From positions 33,873 through 97,872 of the forward strand of contig CAWHNT010000049.1 in NCBI GenBank assembly GCA_963830775.1: 64,000 bases of DNA, written 5' to 3'. Under the pieces are notes generated by a model that worked only from the letters and a program-made list of their open reading frames with translations, was not told the DNA's origin and did no database searches. This DNA comes from CAWHNT01 sp963830775. GTDB lineage: Bacteria > Pseudomonadota > Alphaproteobacteria > Geminicoccales > Geminicoccaceae. Shown here piece by piece: positions 38,477 to 47,499 of the stretch. A program made the position numbers and the translations under genes. Position 1 is the first letter of the stretch; the number at the start of each line of letters is the position of its first letter.

Positions 38477-38860
38477 ATGCGGACGCGCGTTCTTGAGGCG
38501 GACGATGCCGCCCCAGCGGTAGGAGGGTACGCGCAGGCTCTCGAGGTCACGGGCGCTGCCCGGACCCTCTACATCAGCGGCCAGGTTCCGGTGGCCGCGG
38601 ACGGCAGCCTCGCCGCGGGCTTCGCGGAGCAGTGCCGGCAGGCATGGGCCAATGTCGAGGCGCAGCTGCGGGCGGCCGGGATGGGTCTCGACAACCTGGT
38701 GAAGGTGACGACGTTCCTCGCCAGCCGTGCTCACGCGATGGAGAACCGTGAGATCCGGCAGGAGATCCTGGGCGGCCGCCGTGTCGCGGTCACCGTGATC
38801 GTCGCCGGCATCTTCGACGAGCAGTGGCTGATCGAGATCGAAGCCATCGCGGCAGCGTGA
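38477..38860 (+). CDS. RidA family protein inside the ABC operon
   Basis: 127 residues: LYISGQVPVAADGSL, FAEQCRQAWANVEAQLRAAGMGLDNLVKVTTFL and the Glu-rich end IEIEAIAAA. RidA-type imine/enamine deaminase fold. Its position between permease and ATPase genes suggests it handles a reactive product of the imported compound, possibly an amine head group. That role is inference. Confidence 0.88.
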   Translation: MRTRVLEADDAAPAVGGYAQALEVTGAARTLYISGQVPVAADGSLAAGFAEQCRQAWANVEAQLRAAGMGLDNLVKVTTFLASRAHAMENREIRQEILGGRRVAVTVIVAGIFDEQWLIEIEAIAAA

Positions 38861-38876
38861 GGGCGGACCGCCAGGA

Positions 38877-39939
38877 ATGGCCAGGATCGAGCTGCGGCAG
38901 GTAGCCAAGCGTTGGGGGCCGGTCACCGCGGTCGAGCCCACCGACCTCGCGATCGCCGATGGCGAGTTCGTGGCCATCCTGGGCCCCTCCGGCTGCGGCA
39001 AGTCGACGACGCTGTTCATGCTGGCCGGCATCTACGAGCCCAGCGAGGGCGATATCCTGTTCGACCTCGCCAGGGTGAACGACGTCGAGGCACGCGACCG
39101 CAACGTGGGGATCGTGTTCCAGTCCTATGCCCTCTACCCGCACATGACGGCGCGGGAGAACATCCTCTTTCCCCTGCGCTTCAAGCGCATGCCCCGCGCC
39201 GAGGCCGTGCGACGCGCAGAGGAGACCGCACGTCTCGTGCAGATCGAGGATCTGCTGGGCAGGCGGCCGTCGGAGATGTCGGGTGGCCAGCAGCAGCGGG
39301 TGGCGCTGGCCCGGGCTCTCGTGAAGGAGCCGCAGCTCCTCCTCCTCGACGAGCCGCTCTCCAACCTCGACGCCAGCCTGCGGCTGACCATGCGCAGCGA
39401 GATACGGCGGCTGCAGCGCTCGCTGGGCGTGACCACGATCCTGGTCACCCACGACCAGATCGAGGCCACGAGCATGGCCGACCGGATCATCTGCATGAGC
39501 CGCGGCCGCATCGAGCAGATCGGCACTGCCGACGACCTCTACCAGCGGCCGGACAGCCTGTTCGTGGCCGGCTTCATCGGCTCGCCGCCGATCAACCTCC
39601 TCCCGGGCGAGGCGCAGGCCGGCGGCATTCGCGTGGGCGAGGCCATGCTCCCGATCCCCACGGCCACGGCAGGCAAGGTGGTGGTCGGCATAAGGCCCGA
39701 GCATGTGCGGCTGGACCGGGGCCCGATCCCGGGGCGGATCGAGGATCTCGAGCCGCATGGCCGGGAGACCATCTATCACCTGTCCACGCCCGCTTGGGCC
39801 GGTGCGGGCGCTCGAGCCCGGGTCCGTTGCCCGCTTCAAGATCGGCGATGCCGTGTCGGCCGAAATAGTTTCCAGCCTCGTTTTCGATAGCAGCACCGGG
39901 CGCCGAATAGACGGCGACGAGCCGAGGATTGCCGCGTGA
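38877..39939 (+). pseudogene. ABC transporter ATPase (UgpC/MsmK type), single-base frameshift in the C-terminal domain
   Basis: Nucleotide-binding domain complete: GPSGCGKST (Walker A), FQSYALYPHMTAREN (Q-loop), MSGGQQQRVALARAL (signature), LLLLDEPLSNLD (Walker B), VTHDQ. The regulatory TOBE part is reached by ...GRETIYHLST; then the frame breaks. One base removed near 39788-39792 (CGCCCGC) continues as PLGPVRALEPGSVARFKIGD to TGA 39939, 354 codons. Last component of the importer; its end overlaps the next gene in GTGA. Confidence 0.8.
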
Positions 39940-40748
39940 GCACCCCCATACCGCGTCTCAAATGGCACCAGCTCCGCAGGCGCAGCGACGATCCCGTCTT
40001 TCTGCGGGAGAACCTGGCGGCGGGCCTGCGCGCCGGGGCTGCCCTCGAGGTGGACGTGGTGCTGACCGCCGACGGGCACGCGGTCTGCCTGCACGACCTG
40101 TCGCTCGACAGCGAGACCACGGGCAAGGGGCTCGTCGCCGAGGCGAGCCGGGCCGAGATCGAGCGCCTCCAGCAGCGAGGGCACGACGGCAAGCCTCTCC
40201 CGAGCGCCCCTCTGTTCTTCGACGAGGTGGTCGACGCCGCGCGACGGCTGGGTCCTACCGCACCGGGCATCATCCAGCTCGACATCAAGGAGCCGCCGGG
40301 CCGCCTCGTGGGCTACAGCCTGGACCGCCTCATCGCCACGCTGGACGACCTGGTGCCCGCCTTCACCGTCGGCGGCCATGACTGGGAGACGATCGAGCGC
40401 CTGGTCGAGGCGGCGCCGGGCCTGCGGGCCGGGTTCGATCCGCAGGGGCTCTATGGCGAGCGCATGCCGACGGACGCTACTGCCTTCCGTTCCCTGGCGA
40501 CCGAGACCCTGACCCAGGCGCCCACAGCTGCGATCTACTATCTGGAGGCCGATCTGGTCATGGCCGGTCTCGTCGAGGGCGTGAACCTGATCGAGCTCGT
40601 CAGCGCCAAGGGGGCCGAGGTCGATGCCTGGACGATCGACCTGGATCGGGCATCGCTCCTGCCGCAGCTGATCGCTGCCGGCTGCCACCAGATCACCACC
40701 AACGACCCCTTGGCCCTGGCTCCGATCGTGGCCGAGATCGTGGCGTGA
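39936..40748 (+). CDS. Glycerophosphodiester phosphodiesterase family protein
   Basis: 270 residues from GTG 39936. GDPD fold landmarks: GAALEVDVVLTADGHAVCLHDLSLDSETTGKGL (catalytic Glu/Asp and His), LDIKEP, and the C-terminal CHQITTNDP (His before the substrate loop). The usual N-terminal HRG motif reads LKWHQLR here, so the first catalytic His is displaced and activity is uncertain. Overlaps both neighbours (GTGA). Confidence 0.8.
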   Translation: MSTPIPRLKWHQLRRRSDDPVFLRENLAAGLRAGAALEVDVVLTADGHAVCLHDLSLDSETTGKGLVAEASRAEIERLQQRGHDGKPLPSAPLFFDEVVDAARRLGPTAPGIIQLDIKEPPGRLVGYSLDRLIATLDDLVPAFTVGGHDWETIERLVEAAPGLRAGFDPQGLYGERMPTDATAFRSLATETLTQAPTAAIYYLEADLVMAGLVEGVNLIELVSAKGAEVDAWTIDLDRASLLPQLIAAGCHQITTNDPLALAPIVAEIVA

Positions 40749-41806
40749 TCGTCAGGGGCACGGTCCCGCGGCTGCCCATCCCCAGTGCCAGCGTCCGGCG
40801 CGCCATCCACGAAGGCCCGGTGACCGGGGCCGCGTTCGAGGCGGCCTTCGCACGGCTGGAAGCACTGCATGCGCTGGAGGTACGGGAGCCGCCTTTGCCG
40901 CCGGCTTCCCCGACACGGGCGCGGATCGCCTTCTGGAACGCCGAGCGGCTGAAGTACCCGGCTCCGACCAGCACCTTGCTCCACAGCCTCGATGCCGATG
41001 CGATCCTGCTCTGCGAGCTGGACCTGGGCATGGCGCGCTCAGGGAACCGCCACACCATTGCCGACCTCGCGGGTCCGCTCGGTGCCGGCTACGTCTTCGG
41101 GGTCGAGTTCGTGGAGCTTGACCTGGGCGATGCGCGCGAGCGGCGATGGCACGCCGGCGAGGCCAACGAGGCAGGCTTGCACGGCGCCGGGATCGTCTCC
41201 CGGCACAGGTTGGAACGGCCGGCGCTGGTCCGGCTCGAAACCTCCGGCCGCTGGTTCGACGGCGCCTTCGGCGAGCGCCGGGTGGGTGGCCGGATCGCCG
41301 TCATGGCGGAGCTGGAGCTGGCGGGCGGGCCGGTGCTCCTGGTTTCCGTCCATTACGAGAGCCACACCGACCCTGCCGACCGGGTGGCGCAGACCCGGGC
41401 GATGCTGGACGCGATCGATGCGCACGGCCCCGGCCGGCCGGTGCTGATCGGCGGCGACTTCAACACCAGCACCTTCGACCTGGCGACCAAGGGCCAGCCG
41501 GCAAGGGTGGCGGCAGCGCTGGCGGAGGATCCGCAGCGGCTTGTGGCACCGATGCGGTATGAGCCGATGTTCGAGGAGCTGCGCGCCAGGGGCTATGACG
41601 CCACGGCGTGCAACGTGCCGCTGGCTCCAACCCAGCGCACCCGACCCGACGGCACGCCGCAGCCACCTTTCGGCAAGATCGACTGGCTCTTCGCGCGCGA
41701 TCTCGTCTGCACCGACCCAAAGATCGTGCCGGCCGTCGACGAGGCCGGCGAGGCGATCTCCGACCACGAGGTCCTCGTCGTCACCATCGCACCGTCCCGG
41801 GCCTGA
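40745..41806 (+). CDS. Endonuclease/exonuclease/phosphatase family hydrolase
   Basis: 353 residues from GTG 40745. EEP landmarks: IAFWNAERLKYP, LLCELDLGMARSGNRH, VSVHYESHTDPADR, LIGGDFNTSTFDLA, and C-terminal ISDHEVLVVTI. Between two GDPDs this member probably cleaves a phosphodiester or phosphomonoester formed from a lipid head group (for example inositol phosphate). Coupled at both ends (GTGA upstream, TGATG downstream). Confidence 0.85.
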   Translation: MIVRGTVPRLPIPSASVRRAIHEGPVTGAAFEAAFARLEALHALEVREPPLPPASPTRARIAFWNAERLKYPAPTSTLLHSLDADAILLCELDLGMARSGNRHTIADLAGPLGAGYVFGVEFVELDLGDARERRWHAGEANEAGLHGAGIVSRHRLERPALVRLETSGRWFDGAFGERRVGGRIAVMAELELAGGPVLLVSVHYESHTDPADRVAQTRAMLDAIDAHGPGRPVLIGGDFNTSTFDLATKGQPARVAAALAEDPQRLVAPMRYEPMFEELRARGYDATACNVPLAPTQRTRPDGTPQPPFGKIDWLFARDLVCTDPKIVPAVDEAGEAISDHEVLVVTIAPSRA

Positions 41807-42615
41807 TGCCCTTCCAGCCGCTCGCGGCCGAAGCCGGCCGGGTCCACATCTGCGCCCATCGCGGCCACAGCATCGCGGCCCCTGAGAACACGCTCCCCGC
41901 GTTGATCGCAGCGGCCCGGCACGGCGCCACCTGCTGCGAGATCGACATCGTGCTGACGCGCGACGCCGAGATCGTCCTGCTGCATGACGAGATCATCGAC
42001 CGCACCACGAATGGCCGTGGCCGTGCCGCGGACTACGACCTGGCCGCCTTGCGCGAGCTGGATGCCGGCGCCTGGTTCGACCCGAGCTTCGCTGCCACGC
42101 GCGTCCCTACCCTCGCCGAAGCGCTGGCGGTGGCCCGGGCACGCGGCCTGGGCCTCCTGGTCGAGATCAAGGAACGGCAGCGGGCCGGCCTCATGCTCGA
42201 GCGGCTGGCGGAGACCCTCCTGGCCGAACAGGCGGTGGGCGAGGTGCTCGTGATCTCGTTCGATCATCCCTCGCTCGCTCGTCTGCGCGAGATCCTGCCG
42301 AACGTCCGGACCGAGCTGATCACGCACGCGCGCCATGTCGATCCGGCCGGAATGGCGCGACGGGCCGGGGCCGCGTCGGTGGCCGTGGAATGGAACATGT
42401 TCCACCCCGAGGACGCAGAGGCGCTGCATGCGGCCGGCATAGCGGTGCGGGTGACGCTGCCGCGGCCGGAAGCGCTGGAGAGGCGCCGGCGCTACGGGAT
42501 CGACGACGGCCCTGCCATCGCGGCTGCCCTGGAAGGCGGCCTGATCGACATCCTGGCCGGCGACGATGCCGCATGGCTGGCAGCCCTGGTGGCGCGCCAC
42601 CGCCCCTCGATATAG
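41806..42615 (+). CDS. Glycerophosphodiester phosphodiesterase
   Basis: 269 residues. Complete GDPD site: HRGHSIAAPENT, CEIDIVLTRDAEIVLLHDE and DRTTNG, then VEIKERQR and the C-terminal barrel. Hydrolyses a glycerophosphodiester to sn-glycerol-3-phosphate plus an alcohol. The ATG shares its A with the stop of the preceding EEP gene (TGATG). Because the first GDPD lacks HRG, this is the likelier active enzyme. Confidence 0.9.
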   Translation: MPFQPLAAEAGRVHICAHRGHSIAAPENTLPALIAAARHGATCCEIDIVLTRDAEIVLLHDEIIDRTTNGRGRAADYDLAALRELDAGAWFDPSFAATRVPTLAEALAVARARGLGLLVEIKERQRAGLMLERLAETLLAEQAVGEVLVISFDHPSLARLREILPNVRTELITHARHVDPAGMARRAGAASVAVEWNMFHPEDAEALHAAGIAVRVTLPRPEALERRRRYGIDDGPAIAAALEGGLIDILAGDDAAWLAALVARHRPSI

Positions 42616-42645
42616 GTGGCCGGGGTCGACCGGCACGAGGTGGCG

Positions 42646-43890
<1,245 letters not shown>

Positions 43891-43897
43891 GCCGGCC

Positions 43898-45058
43898 TCA
43901 CCGTCGCGCCGGCGTGCCCTGCGCCCGGGCCGAGGCCGACGCCAGCGTGCGCCGCAGCTCGGCCTCGCAGGCCTGGAGCTGGGTCTCGGCCTCGGCCCGG
44001 CGGCGCTTGGCCTCGTCGGCGATCTGCAGGCTCTCGTCGATGGTCTCGATCAGCTTCTGGTTCGCGGCGCGGACCGATTCGATGTCGAAGACGCCGCGCT
44101 CGACCTCCTTGCGCACTACCGCGTTCGCACGCTTCAGGTTCTCGGCGTTGGCCTGGAGCAGCTCGTTGGTGAGGTCGGAGGCGGCCTTCACCGCGTTGGC
44201 GGCGTCGCCCATGCGGTAGATCGTGATCGCCTGGGCCAGCTGCTGGCGCCAGAGCGGGACCGTGTTCGCCACCGTCGAGTTGATCTTGGTGACGAGCGAC
44301 TTGTCGTTCTCCTGGATCAGGCGGATCGAGGGCAGGCTCTGCATCGTCACCTGGCGGGTGAGCAGCAGGTCATGCACGCGCCGCTCCAGGTCGTCGCGCG
44401 CGGCCCGAAGGTCGCGCAGCTTCTGGGCGGCGATCACGTCGTCCTCGACCGCGACCTTGGCTGCCAGCTGCGGGATCGTGCTCTCGTCCGCCTCCCTCAG
44501 CTTGGCACGGCCGGCGGCGATATAGACCTCGAGCATCCGGAAATACTCGAGATTGGCATCGTACAGCTTGTCGAGGCGGACGATGTCGGTCAGCAGCCGG
44601 GTCTTGTGCTGCTCCAGCTCGTTCGTGATGCGGTCGACCTGCCCGCGGACATCGTCGTACTTGTCGACATATTTCTGGACGTCGTTCTTCACGCCGAGCA
44701 GGCGGGCGATCAGGCCGGGGCGCTCGTTCGGGTCGACACCGCTGACATCGAGCTCGCGCAGCTTCTGCACCATGCGGCTCAGCGCATCGCCGGCCGGGCC
44801 TGCATCCTTGGCCCGGACCTGCTCCAGCATGCTGTCGGAGATGGTGGCGAGCTCCTGCTGCGCCTTGGCGCCGAAGAAGATGATCGAGTTGGTGTCGGTG
44901 AGGTCGAGCTCCTTGACCGCGCGGTCGATCTGCTCGGCGACCGGGCCCTCCATCCTGATCTGGAGGTCGCCGACGAGATCCTTCTCCAGCGCCACCAGGC
45001 GCGTCGACAGCTCGCCCGACGCGGTCCGCTCAGCCGCCATCCCATCCTCGCTTGCCAT
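43898..45058 (-). CDS. telA: Toxic anion resistance protein TelA family
   Basis: 386 residues, largely helical, matching the TelA/KlaA family: NSIIFFGAKAQQELATISD, GLIARLLGVKNDVQKYVDKYDDVRGQVDRI, TRQVTMQSLPSIRLIQEND and NTVPLWRQQLAQAITIYRM. TelA proteins confer tellurite or colicin resistance by an unknown route. Five bases downstream of the XpaC gene, the usual partner; convergent with serA with seven bases between stops. Confidence 0.9.
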   Translation of the reverse strand: MASEDGMAAERTASGELSTRLVALEKDLVGDLQIRMEGPVAEQIDRAVKELDLTDTNSIIFFGAKAQQELATISDSMLEQVRAKDAGPAGDALSRMVQKLRELDVSGVDPNERPGLIARLLGVKNDVQKYVDKYDDVRGQVDRITNELEQHKTRLLTDIVRLDKLYDANLEYFRMLEVYIAAGRAKLREADESTIPQLAAKVAVEDDVIAAQKLRDLRAARDDLERRVHDLLLTRQVTMQSLPSIRLIQENDKSLVTKINSTVANTVPLWRQQLAQAITIYRMGDAANAVKAASDLTNELLQANAENLKRANAVVRKEVERGVFDIESVRAANQKLIETIDESLQIADEAKRRRAEAETQLQACEAELRRTLASASARAQGTPARR

Positions 45059-45063
45059 GGAAG

Positions 45064-45957
45064 CTAATGCACGCCCTCGCGGCGGAGCTGGGTCTCCAGC
45101 ACCTCGATCTTCACTTCCAGATCGAGCTTGTCGTCGCGGCGCAGCACCTCCTGCTGCTCGTCCAGGACCTGCTCGATCGTGGTGAGGACGCGGCGGAAGT
45201 TCTGGCCCAGCGGCGTGTCGGCCACGTCGTGCTGCTGCTCGGCATAGCGGGCGACCACGTCGCGCGTGCCGTCGAGGTAGGTCACGAAGAAGCGGCGGGC
45301 GCGGCCCAGGTCGCTGGGCTTGCGCTCGACCAGGGCCAGCACCATGCGCGCCTGCTCCACGATCCGGGCGACGCGGCTCTTGAGCTCGCGCGAGTGCAGG
45401 CGCGCGGCCGCGGCCTCGATATCGGCGATCTTGCGCCGCGCCTCCTCCAGCGTCGCCAGGACCTCGTTCGGCTTCACGCCGGCGGCCTTGGCGGCCTCGA
45501 GCAGGCTCGTGCGGTCGAGCTTGCCGTCCAGGCCATAGGCCAGGGCGCTGCCGGCGAAGGTGAGAGCGGCGAAGACCACGGCCATGGCCGGGCTGTCGTG
45601 CGCGGCACCGTAGCTGATCAGGAGGGCCGCTCCGGCAGCCATGAGCGAGCCCAGGAGCTTGGGTGGCAGCAACTCGCTGGCCAGCCTGCTCGTGGCACCC
45701 TCGGCCTCGGCGGCGAGGCCGCGGTCGATCGAGCGGCTGCCGTAGTAGAGGAGCGCCATGCCCGCGGCCAGGGAGACGAAGTCGAGGGCCGCACCGCGGA
45801 AGAGGGCCAGCAGCAGCGGCCAGGCGAAGGGAATGGCCATCGCGCGCAGCACGAGGGCGCGCCGCCTTCCGAGCCTGAACGAGAAGCCGCGGGCGAAGGG
45901 ATGGTCAGCCGGCCCCATGCGCCGTGAGCTTGCCGGACGGGCGCTGTCGTTCATCAA
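45064..45957 (-). CDS. XpaC family protein (TelA partner)
   Basis: 297 residues. Two membrane segment pairs (around 35-75 and 100-140), then a helical cytosolic region AARRLHSRELKSRVARIVEQAR, KPSDLGRARRFFVTYLDGT and a C-terminal coiled coil. XpaC (5-bromo-4-chloroindolyl phosphate hydrolysis) is commonly paired with TelA. ATG 45957 or 45954 may both serve. Confidence 0.85.
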   Translation of the reverse strand: MMNDSARPASSRRMGPADHPFARGFSFRLGRRRALVLRAMAIPFAWPLLLALFRGAALDFVSLAAGMALLYYGSRSIDRGLAAEAEGATSRLASELLPPKLLGSLMAAGAALLISYGAAHDSPAMAVVFAALTFAGSALAYGLDGKLDRTSLLEAAKAAGVKPNEVLATLEEARRKIADIEAAAARLHSRELKSRVARIVEQARMVLALVERKPSDLGRARRFFVTYLDGTRDVVARYAEQQHDVADTPLGQNFRRVLTTIEQVLDEQQEVLRRDDKLDLEVKIEVLETQLRREGVH

Positions 45958-45974
45958 CGCTGTATCCCCAGATG

Positions 45975-46124
45975 TCAGAGGAAGAGCGCGAAGAACCAGG
46001 CCGTGCTCGCCTTGAACCAGAGCAGGCCCAGGACGGTGACGAGCAGGGCGAGGCCGGCCATGGAGCGGGGCGTCATCCAGCTCCGCTCCAGGCCGCGAGC
46101 ATCAGGGTCGGTGGCGATGTTCAT
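45975..46124 (-). CDS. Small single-helix membrane protein upstream of XpaC-TelA
   Basis: 49 residues, ATG 46124: MNIATDPDARGLERSW, then one membrane segment (MAGLALLVTVLGLLWFKAS) and an aromatic end TAWFFALFL. Same strand and 17 bases upstream of XpaC, so probably first gene of that operon. Not recognised; coding potential judged from the topology and spacing only. Confidence 0.5.
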   Translation of the reverse strand: MNIATDPDARGLERSWMTPRSMAGLALLVTVLGLLWFKASTAWFFALFL

Positions 46125-46168
46125 GGTCCAAGATGTGGCCCGCGGCCGCGCGGCCGCAAGATCGCCTC

Positions 46169-47305
46169 TCAGCCCGCCGGGTGGAGATCGAACGCCCTTC
46201 TTCCACCGACGATGGTTGCCATGACCCGCGGCGGCAGACCATGGCCGTCCTCGACCACGACGAGGTCGGCACGGGCACCTGGAGCGATGCGGCCGCGCTC
46301 GGCCAGGCCCGCCGCCCGCGCCGGATTGGCCGAGACGAGCTGCCAGGCCTGGCCGAGCTCCATGAGCCCGCGCGCGGCCAGCAGGTAGGGGGCCTGGAGG
46401 AGGGCCGGGTAGTAGTAGTCGGAGGCGAGGATGGTGCAGACCCGCTCCGCCACCGCCTCCTCGGCCGAGAGCCAGCCCATGTGGCTGCGGCCGCGGAGCA
46501 CGTTGGGGGCACCCATGACCACGTCCTCGCCGGCCCTCGCGGCCTCGCGGGCGGTGGCCAGGTTCTGCGGGAACTCGCTGACCCGGCTGCCCAGGGCGCG
46601 GAAGCGCTGCCGCGTCTCGGGGCTCGAATCGTCGTGCGAGAGGAAGGGCGTGCCGGCCTCGCGGGCGGCGGCGGCCAGGCACTCCTGGGCCGCCCCGACC
46701 TCGGCCGCCCGGGCATGGGCGCTCTGGGCCATGGCGTTGAACTCGGGCACGCTCAGGCCCGAGCGGATGGCGTTGCCGAGATTGCCGGTCGGTTTGCCTG
46801 CCGCCTTCACCATGGCCGGGGTGTGGTCGTTCCAGGCCACGACCTGGACCTGGCGCTCCCGGATGAGGGCCAGCGCCTCGTCGAGGCCGTCGAGGTTGAA
46901 GGCCTCGAAGCGCAGGTGCCAACGGTGGTCGCACAGCAGCGACGGGCGGAGAAGGCCCAGCGTCGCCAGCAGCGTGCGTCCGGTTGCGGTGCTGCGCAGG
47001 CCCGGCTCCCACGACCAGGTGAGGCCGTGGAGAGCCGTGGTGATGCCGCTGGCGGCGAGCTGGCGGTCGGCGTCGAGCAGGCCCACGGCCGGGTCGACCA
47101 TGACGCCCGGGCGCGGCATGACGCAGCGCTCGAACGCGTCGCCATGGATGTCGACCAGGCCGGGGGCGAGGAGGCGTTGGCCCAGATCCTCGCCGTCGGC
47201 GGGTGCCCAGGCCTCGACGGCGGCGATCCGCTCACCCTCGAGCACGAGCGAGGCGGGGCCGATCCGGCCGTCGGGATGGAGAACGCGGCGGCTGTGGAGG
47301 CGCAT
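46169..47305 (-). CDS. phnM: Alpha-D-ribose 1-methylphosphonate 5-triphosphate diphosphatase (PhnM)
   Basis: 378 residues from ATG 47305, amidohydrolase fold: LAPGLVDIHGDAFER (HxD metal motif), LHGLTWSWEPGLRS, VVAWNDHTPAM, FLSHDDSSPE, VVMGAPNVLRGRSH. These are specific PhnM landmarks. Normally releases pyrophosphate in the C-P lyase pathway, but no phnG-L genes occur in this window. The in-frame extension upstream lies in the divergent hppA leader and was not used. Confidence 0.88.
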   Translation of the reverse strand: MRLHSRRVLHPDGRIGPASLVLEGERIAAVEAWAPADGEDLGQRLLAPGLVDIHGDAFERCVMPRPGVMVDPAVGLLDADRQLAASGITTALHGLTWSWEPGLRSTATGRTLLATLGLLRPSLLCDHRWHLRFEAFNLDGLDEALALIRERQVQVVAWNDHTPAMVKAAGKPTGNLGNAIRSGLSVPEFNAMAQSAHARAAEVGAAQECLAAAAREAGTPFLSHDDSSPETRQRFRALGSRVSEFPQNLATAREAARAGEDVVMGAPNVLRGRSHMGWLSAEEAVAERVCTILASDYYYPALLQAPYLLAARGLMELGQAWQLVSANPARAAGLAERGRIAPGARADLVVVEDGHGLPPRVMATIVGGRRAFDLHPAG

Positions 47306-47361
47306 GCGCTGGCCCTGATAGATCAGATCGGCTGCCGACCCTAGCGGCAAGAGATAAAAGG

Positions 47362-47380
47362 CCGGTGTGGACAGCACCGG
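47362..47380. other. Short hairpin in the phnM-hppA divergent region
   Basis: CCGGTG - 7 bases - CACCGG lies between the divergent phnM and hppA starts. No T-run follows; it may be a regulator site or leader structure. Confidence 0.35.
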
Positions 47381-47499
47381 TAGTGGCGGGTAAAGCGTCG
47401 CACGCTTCTCGCCAGGGTCAGCCGACAGAGGCAAGAACGTTGGGGGAGCCGGTCGCGGTCGCGGCCGGAAGAAAGGTTTCGCAGCCGGGGTTGGGGTGG

